Part shown: positions 5,273 to 11,405 of the stretch, one piece after another
Position numbering within the stretch: the first letter of the stretch is position 1
How the letters are laid out: each line of letters opens with the position of its first letter
The notes under the pieces: generated by a model
Databases searched by the model: none
The model's input: the letters and a program-made list of their open reading frames with translations, nothing else
What the model was told of the DNA's origin: nothing
Program-made: the position numbers and the translations under genes
Assembly (NCBI GenBank): GCA_039819185.1
Contig: JBCBSK010000123.1
Span: 1 to 11,405 of the forward strand
Length of the DNA stretch: 11,405 nucleotides
Reading direction: 5' to 3'
Source of the DNA: JBCBSK01 sp039819185
GTDB taxonomy: Bacteria; Pseudomonadota; Alphaproteobacteria; Rhizobiales; Tepidamorphaceae

Positions 5273-7396
5273 TCAGAAATTCGCTTGCATGCGGCGGATG
5301 CCAAACTGGCGCTCGGATACGGCGATGGCATCACCGAGCGTGTGGACGTTACGGCTTTCCAGGATCGGCACGAGCTTGAGAAAGACTTCAGCCGTCGCCA
5401 GCGCATCACCGAGGGCCGTGTGCCTGTCCTCCAACGACAACGTGATGCCAAAGCGCTCGGCCAGCGCATCAAGAGACAAGCCGTCGCCCTGCCCCAAGGC
5501 ATGTGCTGCCAGAAGAAGCGTGTCGAGCACCGGATTGGTGAACCGGACGCCGGCAGGCTCCTCCTTGAGGCTAAGGAACTTCATGTCGAAGGCGGCATTG
5601 TGCGCGATCACGACGCCGTCACCAATGAAACCGTGAAACCGCGGCAATGTCGTCAGGATGTCGGGTGCATCAGCAACCATCAGATCGGTAATGCCGTGAA
5701 CCCGCGTCGACGCCGGCGGGATCTTGCGCCCGGGATTGACGAACTCGTTGAAGATCTCGCCACGCAGCAGCCGCCCGTTGACGATCCGCACGGCGCCGAT
5801 CGAAATGATCTCGTCGCCATTGGAAGGCTCGAGCCCCGTGGTTTCCGTGTCAAACACAACACAGGTCAGATCACGGAGCTTGCGCGTATCGAACGCGTCT
5901 GCTTCGCGCTGATGGATGAGCTGGAAGTCATAGAACTCCTGGCGCTGCGGCAAGGCCATGACCGCCTTGTCCGCCCGCGCATACCGGTCCATCGACAGCG
6001 ACAGGACAAGACGCAACCGCGCGCGGCCCGGTTCAACCTCCGTCGAGGTCAGCGTGGCGCGATGGCTGTGCACAACATCCGCACCGGTCAGCGAGCCAAG
6101 ATCGGGATCGAGCGGTTCAGCCAGCCAATCGGACAGAGTATCGTCGTCGATCCGCGCGCCATCGTGGATCAGATCGACAAATCCCTTGTCGCCCGCGCCA
6201 CGCGTCGCCACTGTCTCGAAGTGCGCAATGTCGGCATGCACCGCGATGCGGTTTGCCAGCCGGTCGAGCAGATCGGTGACGGTCGCGCTATCGCAGCGCA
6301 CCCAGACCGGATCGCCCGCGATATCAAAGACCAGGCCGCGCTCCTCCGAGTCGCGGTCGCGCACGCAATCGAACAATGTCGTCGAGAACACCGCGCTCAT
6401 CGGCCAAGCGCTGGCCAGCACATCCTTGGTCAGGTCTTCGAGCCGGCCCATCTCCTCGGCAAGGGCGGCTGTGTCGGCGATCAGCGCATCCGGGATTTCG
6501 TGATCAGCAGCTGCTGCTGCGAGATGGCCGGCGCGCATGCTGAGGCTGTCGGTCAGATCAAAGATCGCACGTTCATGCCAAAGGGCGGCCGCGAGATCGT
6601 TGGTAACGTCGGCGAAGGTCAGGACATAGCCTGCCGGGTCGATTTCGCTATCGTCGAGGATTAGCGACAATCGTCCGCGCATGGTGTAGCGCCCATCCGC
6701 AGTGGTCGCCACGAGCATCGTGCTGAGACCGTCCTCATGGTCTTCATGACGGCCATGGCGAAACCGCGCGGTTAGCCGCGTCACAGCATGACGAAAGGGC
6801 TGGGGCGCCATAATGGTGAACAGCGGCCTGTTGAGACCAATGTCGCCGGAGACATGCAACAGCTTCAGCGCCTGGCGATTGTAGAGCAGGATGCGATGAT
6901 CGAGCGTGCAGATAATCAGCCCGTCATGCAGATCGCGCAGCACGGTTTCAAGCCAATTGCGCACGCCCCGTTCCGCATCGGCGGGCGCCGGCGCGGCACT
7001 CGCCGTTTCAAGTGCTGTAGCAAGTTCACGGATCGCATTTGTCAACAAACCGGGATCGCGCAAGCCTGAAATCGCGGCAGGCCCATCACGCTGGGCGGCA
7101 ACAGCGGCGTCCTCAAGGGCTGCGGCCGGCTTCACCGCCCAAGCATCAATGCGCGCATGCGCGCGCCAGACCAGGCCGAGCACCGCAGCCGATCCGAGCA
7201 TCAAAACAGGCGCGATCGTTGCCCTGGCCGGCGGCGTATCGGCAAGCCAGAACCATAGCGACATCAACAGGACAATCGCGGCGGCGGCGGCGAGCGGCAG
7301 AAACAGGCGCGTCAACGCGCGCCGCTGCTCGCGACGCGCCGCACCGTGAGGCTTCACGATCTCAGCGACCGTGCTTGTGAGCGTTTCCTCCGACAC
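5273..7396 (-). CDS. Membrane PAS / pseudo-histidine-kinase / DnaQ-type 3'-5' exonuclease fusion
   Basis: A 707-residue multidomain protein. It starts at a GTG with a GGAG ribosome site 6 nt upstream (7403-7406); no nearby ATG fits better. Order: cytoplasmic head (1-30), two membrane helices (about 31-51 and 59-77), a linker, a PAS-like domain (about 145-265, with GLIICTLDHRILLYN), a degenerate kinase-like region (about 270-470), and an exonuclease domain (about 508-675). The exonuclease has all DEDDh residues: D516 and E518 in VFDTETTG, D604 in AHNAAFD, H659 and D664 in RHTALGDA, so it should remove nucleotides from DNA or RNA 3' ends. The kinase region follows the histidine-kinase plan but lacks the phospho-acceptor His (LTDSLSMRAG at 281-290), the N-box Asn, and a proper DxGxG (HDGARI at 411-416), so kinase activity is unlikely. 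It ends 105 bp before the aldolase cluster. Databases often label such proteins 'DNA polymerase III epsilon subunit'; replication proofreading is unlikely because of the membrane anchor. Sensor-controlled nuclease is an inference. Confidence 0.88.
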   Translation of the reverse strand: MSEETLTSTVAEIVKPHGAARREQRRALTRLFLPLAAAAAIVLLMSLWFWLADTPPARATIAPVLMLGSAAVLGLVWRAHARIDAWAVKPAAALEDAAVAAQRDGPAAISGLRDPGLLTNAIRELATALETASAAPAPADAERGVRNWLETVLRDLHDGLIICTLDHRILLYNRQALKLLHVSGDIGLNRPLFTIMAPQPFRHAVTRLTARFRHGRHEDHEDGLSTMLVATTADGRYTMRGRLSLILDDSEIDPAGYVLTFADVTNDLAAALWHERAIFDLTDSLSMRAGHLAAAAADHEIPDALIADTAALAEEMGRLEDLTKDVLASAWPMSAVFSTTLFDCVRDRDSEERGLVFDIAGDPVWVRCDSATVTDLLDRLANRIAVHADIAHFETVATRGAGDKGFVDLIHDGARIDDDTLSDWLAEPLDPDLGSLTGADVVHSHRATLTSTEVEPGRARLRLVLSLSMDRYARADKAVMALPQRQEFYDFQLIHQREADAFDTRKLRDLTCVVFDTETTGLEPSNGDEIISIGAVRIVNGRLLRGEIFNEFVNPGRKIPPASTRVHGITDLMVADAPDILTTLPRFHGFIGDGVVIAHNAAFDMKFLSLKEEPAGVRFTNPVLDTLLLAAHALGQGDGLSLDALAERFGITLSLEDRHTALGDALATAEVFLKLVPILESRNVHTLGDAIAVSERQFGIRRMQANF

Positions 7397-7444
7397 GGGT
7401 CACTCCGCTCGGTTAGGTTTTTTCGCGCGCTATGGCTGCACGCT

Positions 7445-7550
7445 TTTGGAGCAATTCCAGCGAAAGTCAGAACCGGTTTCGCGTCCAGAATTGCGTAACA
7501 ACAAACACTTAGCTCGCTTCCGGTGGCTCTGGTTTCACCGAAAGCAATCA
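7445..7550. repeat. Two-hairpin intergenic element, Rhizobiales-type mosaic repeat
   Basis: This element fills over half of the 200-bp gap (7397-7596) before the exonuclease gene. Hairpin 1 pairs GCAATTC (7451-7457) with GAATTGC (7488-7494) and, inside, CGAAA (7461-7465) with TTTCG (7477-7481). Hairpin 2 pairs GCTTCCGGTG (7516-7525) with CACCGAAAGC (7536-7545), one mismatch, 10-nt loop. A linker rich in AAC joins them. The order and sequence closely resemble, from memory, a dispersed intergenic repeat of Rhizobiales with a core like GAGCAATTCCAG...CGGTTTTCCGTCCGGAATTGCG. The element could act as a transcribed structure in the exonuclease leader or merely as a mobile-derived repeat. A weak promoter-like pair for the minus strand, TTGGTG (7576-7581), 17 nt, AAACAT (7553-7558), lies just upstream. 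No ORF in this gap is convincing. Confidence 0.65.
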
Positions 7551-7596
7551 AGATGTTTAGTCTGCCCGACTATGGCACCAAGACCCTTGACCCAGG

Positions 7597-8142
7597 TCAG
7601 TCGCCGACCGGATCCTGCTCGGCCTCGGTCACACATACCCTAAGTCGGACCGGATCCTCCGGCCCCATCTCCTGCCAGTCGGGGTCGATCGGAATCCCAT
7701 CCGTATCCGCTTCGACGGTTTCATCGATATGGGCCCTGCGGCCTGCGGCACAGTCGATAAGCTGGGTCGAGCGCTCGACCGGATTGAGTCGAGCTATCAA
7801 GAACAGATCAACCAGCACAACGCCTTCCATCGCCGGATTGGACCGCACCGCCGTTTGATCGAGCACGATGACAGCATTGATCCGTGGTATAACGAGGGTC
7901 CAGGGCTGAAGCCCACCGGAATAAGTCAACTCGTCGATGACCACGAGCGCCTCGGGCAGCGCCTCTACAGTGCGCGGATACCAAGTGTATTCGAGATAGG
8001 CGTTCATGCCGATCATGCCGACGCCGACAGCCGCCGGATAGATCCAGCCCGGTGCTTTCCAGCGGATGAGCCGGGCAAAACCGAAAATGAAGATGGCGAG
8101 GAGAACGCCGCCAATAAAAGCAGCAATGAGATTGTAAATCAT
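7597..8142 (-). CDS. Small membrane-anchored protein of unknown function
   Basis: A 181-residue protein I do not recognise. It has two hydrophobic helices at the N terminus (about 4-25, rich in I, L, F, A, G, and about 35-53) separated by a short basic stretch (RLIRWK), followed by a soluble region of about 125 residues. The soluble part has alternating strands (ALVVIDELTY, NAVIVLDQTAV, GVVLVDLFLIARL) and a strongly acidic tail (D/E-rich from about 138). By the positive-inside rule the basic loop suggests a cytoplasmic turn, which would put both the N terminus and the soluble domain outside, but this is not certain. The ATG is 9 bp after the DUF294 stop, and GGATAA overlapping that stop could serve as ribosome site, so the two genes are surely co-transcribed. 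Its position between DUF294 and exonuclease genes suggests an accessory subunit of that cluster. Confidence 0.75.
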   Translation of the reverse strand: MIYNLIAAFIGGVLLAIFIFGFARLIRWKAPGWIYPAAVGVGMIGMNAYLEYTWYPRTVEALPEALVVIDELTYSGGLQPWTLVIPRINAVIVLDQTAVRSNPAMEGVVLVDLFLIARLNPVERSTQLIDCAAGRRAHIDETVEADTDGIPIDPDWQEMGPEDPVRLRVCVTEAEQDPVGD

Positions 8143-8151
8143 AGCGCTGGT

Positions 8152-9996
8152 TTATCCGGCACTTCGACCATGGCCAAGTGCCGATTGTAGCGTCTTGATC
8201 ACACCAAATGCATCTTTCAGGTGATTGCGCTCGAGCGCGGACAGTTTGGCCGGCGCCAAAAAGTTGTCAGGCTTCTGACCATCGCGGATCTGGTGTGCCT
8301 GATGGCGCAGGCGCAGTGTCGCGATCAAATCATAAGCCGCGATCAGATCGCTGCCGCCATCCTTTGACACAGTGCCCACCTCGCGTGCCGCCATGAGTCG
8401 TTCTCGGGTGTTGACCGCCTCGATCCGACCTTCGAGCGCATAGACCCGCGCCAGATCGACGATCGGCACCACACCATTGTGCTTGAGATCGAGCCGGTCC
8501 TTGTGCTCGCCGGAGCGGATCAACGCAAAGCCTCGAAACAGTCCAAGCGGCGGGGTGTGCTTGAGCGAATTGCCCGCCATATGCGCGCGAAAGATCGAGT
8601 TCTTCGCGGCAAGATCCAATGTTTCGGCCTGAAGTCCCCCGAATAGGTCCGTTTCTCCCACAATCGGCCGGAGATCGAACATTACCGAGGAGAGCATCTG
8701 TGCCATCGGGTCCGGCTGGTTGATCCATTTGGCGAAATAACCGCGCCATACGTTGACCGGCTGCCGCCATTGCGGATTGGTCGCCATCATGTCGCCAGGG
8801 CAATAGTAGTAGCCGGCGGCATCCAGCCCGTCCGAGACGAACTTGGCCAGCGCCGCGAAGTAGCTGTCATGGTCGTCCGGTTCGAAGCTGTCGTCGAGGA
8901 TCAGGCAATTGTCCTGGTCCGAAATGCCGGTCTGCTCACGCCGCCCTTGCGAGCCGCAAGCAAGCCACAGATACGGCACGGGCGGCGGCCCCAGTTCGGC
9001 TTCGGCCAGAGCAACAAGACGTTTGGTCAGCGCGTCGGTAATGCTCGTGATGATGTGGCCGATATGATGCGCCTCGACACCAGAGCCCACGAGTTGCGCC
9101 AGAAGATCCGGCACCTGCGTTGTCACCGCGGCCAGGCTGTCGGGCGTTGACAGACGCGCGATGTCACCGATCATGAACACGGCGGAGACCTGCTGGCGGC
9201 GTACGAGGTTGGTGCGTGTCAGGATGCCGACCGGACGTCCCTCCTCAACGATCGGCAGATGCCCGATGCGTCGCTCGCTCATGGCCAGCAGCGCGTCGAA
9301 ACCGGACGCTTCAGGTGACAGCGCGAAAGGATCGCGCGTCATGACCTGAGACACCGGCGTATCCGGTGCAAGCCTGCGCGCGACCACCCGGCCCGTCATG
9401 TCCCCTGTCGTGAGCATGCCGACAAGGCCGGTCTCATCGGCAACGAGAACACAGGAAATCCCTTTCTCGGCCATCACCGAGGCGGCTTGCTGAATAGACA
9501 GGGTCGGCGCGACCTGGATCGGGTTTGGCGTCATAAGATCACGCAAAGAAACGCCGAGAAGACCTGCATCACCATCGGCGTCAGCGTTTGGAGCTGTGTC
9601 CGCTGACGTACGGCGAACCTGTTCGTAAAACGCGCCGAGATCGGCATGATCCGAAACGAGATCGAGAAAGACCGGTGCATCGATCTCGTAAAGGGTCACC
9701 GGCTCGACGGCGATGGCCGTCATGATTGCCGGGCGGTCGGCCATCACCGGCTTGGCGCCAAAGGCGTCGCCTTCATGCAGGCGTTGGATTTCGATGCCTT
9801 CAGCGGTCGTCAGATCGATCGTACCGGTCGCGACGAGACGGACCCGATCGACCGTGTCACCGACCGCGAACAGGACGTCACCGGGCGCCGCCTCGACATA
9901 ACGCACCTTCTCCGCCAGCACTCGGCGCTCCTCGGGCGGCAAAGCATCCAGCGGATGATGACGGGCTGCGAAGGTCAGGAAGCCTTGGGTGGTCAT
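8152..9996 (-). CDS. DUF294 nucleotidyltransferase-like protein with cNMP-binding and CBS domains
   Basis: A 614-residue signalling protein. From the chosen ATG (9996) the order is a cyclic-nucleotide-binding (CAP_ED) domain (about 20-125, with GDTVDRVRLVATGTIDL and EGDAFGAKPVM), two CBS motifs (about 150-270, with LMTPNPIQV, GLVGMLTTGDM, VMTRDPFAL and PVGILTRTNL), and the DUF294 GlnD-like nucleotidyltransferase core (about 290-430) with GSQGRRE (348-354) and SDQD (D360, D362), followed by the DUF294_C helical region. CBS pairs usually bind adenine nucleotides. The core keeps the GS and DxD features, so it may transfer a nucleotide to a protein partner, as GlnD does to PII, but the target is unknown. 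The frame is open upstream to a GTG at 10038, but the ATG is favoured: it has a GGATGGTGA-like site before it and the family alignment begins near there. It follows the symporter terminator and is 9 bp before the small membrane protein. Confidence 0.88.
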   Translation of the reverse strand: MTTQGFLTFAARHHPLDALPPEERRVLAEKVRYVEAAPGDVLFAVGDTVDRVRLVATGTIDLTTAEGIEIQRLHEGDAFGAKPVMADRPAIMTAIAVEPVTLYEIDAPVFLDLVSDHADLGAFYEQVRRTSADTAPNADADGDAGLLGVSLRDLMTPNPIQVAPTLSIQQAASVMAEKGISCVLVADETGLVGMLTTGDMTGRVVARRLAPDTPVSQVMTRDPFALSPEASGFDALLAMSERRIGHLPIVEEGRPVGILTRTNLVRRQQVSAVFMIGDIARLSTPDSLAAVTTQVPDLLAQLVGSGVEAHHIGHIITSITDALTKRLVALAEAELGPPPVPYLWLACGSQGRREQTGISDQDNCLILDDSFEPDDHDSYFAALAKFVSDGLDAAGYYYCPGDMMATNPQWRQPVNVWRGYFAKWINQPDPMAQMLSSVMFDLRPIVGETDLFGGLQAETLDLAAKNSIFRAHMAGNSLKHTPPLGLFRGFALIRSGEHKDRLDLKHNGVVPIVDLARVYALEGRIEAVNTRERLMAAREVGTVSKDGGSDLIAAYDLIATLRLRHQAHQIRDGQKPDNFLAPAKLSALERNHLKDAFGVIKTLQSALGHGRSAG

Positions 9997-10057
9997 TGGA
10001 TCACCATCCGGTGCTAAGCCGCGGTTGCGATGATGCACTCACATACAGGCGCGGATT

Positions 10058-10089
10058 AAAAAAAACGGGCCCCGCAATGGCGGGACCCG
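10058..10089 (-). terminator. Intrinsic terminator after the symporter gene
   Basis: On the minus strand a 10-bp GC-rich stem (arms 10080-10089 and 10066-10075, one G-U wobble) closes a 4-nt CATT loop and is followed at once by eight U (10058-10065). This is a textbook Rho-independent terminator 29 bp after the symporter stop codon. It separates the symporter transcript from the DUF294 gene, which therefore needs readthrough or its own promoter in the short space before 9996. Confidence 0.92.
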
Positions 10090-10118
10090 ATGTCTTGCTC
10101 GATCGCAGCGCCCTGCGA

Positions 10119-11405
10119 TCAGTGATGGACGGTTGCTGCGGCCGCACCACGGGGGACACGCACCGATTCGACCAGTTCCTGAATCTCCTGCGGCGGTTCC
10201 TCGGTCGCCATCGACACGAAGTAAGCCACCAGGAAGTTCAACAGCGCCCCGATCGGACCAAAGGCCAGCGGCGAGATGCCGAACAGCCAGTTGTCCGGGG
10301 TGTTCGCCAGCATGTTGGTGCCCGGGATGAAGAACCAACCAAGGTACGTGAAGAGGTACAGGCAGGTTACGATCAGACCGGTCAGCATGCCTGCGATGGC
10401 CCCCAGCGAATTGATGCGCTTCGAGAAGATGCCCATCATCAGGACCGGGAACAGCGTCGCTGCCGCGAGACCGAAGGCCAAGGCCACCACTTGAGCTGCA
10501 AAGCCTGGTGGATTGAGCCCCAGATAGGTCGCTAAGACAATCGCCAGCGCCATCGAGATACGGGCTGCGAGCAGCTCGTTCTTTTCCGAGATGTTCGGAT
10601 TGATGGCATCCTTGATCAGATCGTGACTGATCGCAGACGAAATCGCGAGCAACAGCCCCGCCGCCGTCGAGAGCGCGGCAGCAAGACCACCGGCCGCGAT
10701 CAACGCGATCACCCAACCTGGCAGGTTGGCGATCTCCGGATTGGCAAGCACGAGAATATCGCGGTTGAAGTTGGTCAGCTCGTTGCCTTCCCAGCCTCGT
10801 TCCGCAGCCGTCTCTGCCATGGCCTCGCTGTCATTGTAGTACTGGATGAGACCATCGCCATTCTTGTCTTCCCAGCCGAGAAGACCGGTGGCTTCCCAGG
10901 TGCGCATCCAGTTGAGGTCTTCGCTCGTTTGGATTTCCTCCAGCGAAACAGCCTCGCCCTGCATGCCGTTCGGCCACATGGTGTCGGCAATGTTCAGCCG
11001 CGCCATCGCACCCACCGCCGGAGCGTTGAGATAGAGAAGCGCGATGAACACAAGCGCCCACCCGGCAGACCAGCGCGCATCAGACACCTTCGGCACCGTG
11101 AAGAAGCGGATGATGACATGCGGAAGGCCCGCGGTGCCGATCATCAGCGACAAGGTGAACAGCGCCATCGAGATCTGATTGGTGCCCTCGGTATAGGCCC
11201 TGAAGCCGAGGTCGGTCAGCACCTGGTCAAGACGATCCAGCAGCAACTGACCCGACGCGGCATGTTCGGAGAACAGGCCGAGAGCCGGGATCGGATTGCC
11301 GGTCAGCTGTAGCGAAATGAAGATCGCCGGGATCGTGTAGGCCGTGATCAGAACGCAATACTGCGCCACCTGGGTGTAGGTGATGCCCTTCATGCCGCCG
11401 AGCAC
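10119..11405 (-). CDS. Sodium:solute symporter (SLC5/SSS), acetate-permease-like, 3' part only
   Basis: The last 428 residues of a cation-coupled solute carrier; the 5' end lies beyond the window and the first codon seen is internal. The opening LGGMKGITYTQVAQY is the conserved SSS segment of ActP-like acetate permeases. Several membrane helices follow (about 15-34, 78-97, 113-132, 230-255, 280-297, 302-325, 333-357, 378-399). LSTAAGLLLAISSAISHDL (245-263) holds the Ser/Thr residues that line the second sodium site in the family. A hydrophilic insert of about 90 residues (about 140-225) between helices carries an EF-hand-like DKNGDGLIQYYN (180-191), which I recall from the VC_2705-type subfamily. 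The likely substrate is a short monocarboxylate such as acetate, but it could be another small solute. The C-terminal tail is cytoplasmic-looking and Ala/His-rich. The gene ends before a strong terminator, and DUF294 follows, a pairing seen in many proteobacteria. Confidence 0.9.
   Translation of the reverse strand: MLGGMKGITYTQVAQYCVLITAYTIPAIFISLQLTGNPIPALGLFSEHAASGQLLLDRLDQVLTDLGFRAYTEGTNQISMALFTLSLMIGTAGLPHVIIRFFTVPKVSDARWSAGWALVFIALLYLNAPAVGAMARLNIADTMWPNGMQGEAVSLEEIQTSEDLNWMRTWEATGLLGWEDKNGDGLIQYYNDSEAMAETAAERGWEGNELTNFNRDILVLANPEIANLPGWVIALIAAGGLAAALSTAAGLLLAISSAISHDLIKDAINPNISEKNELLAARISMALAIVLATYLGLNPPGFAAQVVALAFGLAAATLFPVLMMGIFSKRINSLGAIAGMLTGLIVTCLYLFTYLGWFFIPGTNMLANTPDNWLFGISPLAFGPIGALLNFLVAYFVSMATEEPPQEIQELVESVRVPRGAAAATVHH

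Noticed and set aside
5285..6664. Long plus-strand ORF of 459 codons antisense to the exonuclease
   Set aside because: Its product has no recognisable domain and is Arg/Gln-rich as expected of an antisense frame in GC-rich coding DNA; the minus-strand protein has clear PAS and DEDDh motifs.
7354..7551. Small minus-strand ORF of 65 codons in the gap before the exonuclease
   Set aside because: It runs through the two-hairpin repeat and into the start of the exonuclease gene in another frame, and has no similarity I recognise.
9997..10038. GTG start adding 14 residues to the DUF294 protein
   Set aside because: The extra residues (MHHRNRGLAPDGDP) do not look like family sequence, and the ATG at 9996 is preceded by a plausible ribosome site.
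1..11405. tRNA, rRNA, CRISPR array, insertion sequence or phage genes
   Set aside because: No cloverleaf-like segment, spaced identical repeats, transposase motif or integrase was seen; almost all sequence is explained by nine minus-strand genes.

Overview
The window looks like chromosomal DNA of a GC-rich alphaproteobacterium, most likely of the Rhizobiales/Hyphomicrobiales. I base this on the GC-rich, all-minus-strand gene layout, the gene families present, and a two-hairpin intergenic element (about 7445-7550) that closely resembles a dispersed repeat I remember from Rhizobiales genomes. No database search was possible, so the taxonomy is an inference. All nine genes lie on the minus strand and are transcribed from high to low coordinates.

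Right half (11405 to 5273): a membrane-linked signalling or uptake cluster. It begins with the 3' part of a sodium:solute symporter (SLC5/SSS, acetate-permease-like, cut by the window edge), which ends at a strong intrinsic terminator. Next are a DUF294-type protein (cyclic-nucleotide-binding domain, paired CBS domains, GlnD-like nucleotidyltransferase core), a small two-helix membrane protein of unknown function 9 bp downstream, a 200-bp intergenic region filled by the Rhizobiales-type repeat, and a 707-residue protein. That last protein joins two membrane helices, a PAS-like sensor region, a degenerate histidine-kinase-like core and a complete DnaQ-type DEDDh 3'-5' exonuclease. From memory, symporter + DUF294 + exonuclease is a recurring neighbourhood in proteobacteria; what the exonuclease does in it is not established as far as I know.

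Left half (5167 to 115): an apparent five-gene catabolic or modification cluster. In order of transcription it encodes a DapA/NAL-superfamily aldolase or lyase, an M24 (creatinase/ectoine-hydrolase-like) protein that has lost most metal ligands, a class II HDAC-like amidohydrolase with all catalytic residues, a GT-B macrolide/UGT-type glycosyltransferase that appears to lack the usual N-terminal catalytic histidine, and a small DUF861-type cupin. Spacing is tight (14 bp, 6 bp, 129 bp, then an ATGA overlap), so co-expression is likely. A 10-bp perfect palindrome about 20 bp upstream of the aldolase start is a candidate operator.

The metal-poor M24 hydrolase next to a deacetylase resembles in logic the ectoine-degrading hydrolase/deacetylase pair (EutD/EutE, DoeA/DoeB), but with an HDAC-fold enzyme as deacetylase and an aldolase upstream. 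This may be an undescribed pathway for an acylated or cyclic amide-containing compound; the substrate cannot be read from the sequence.
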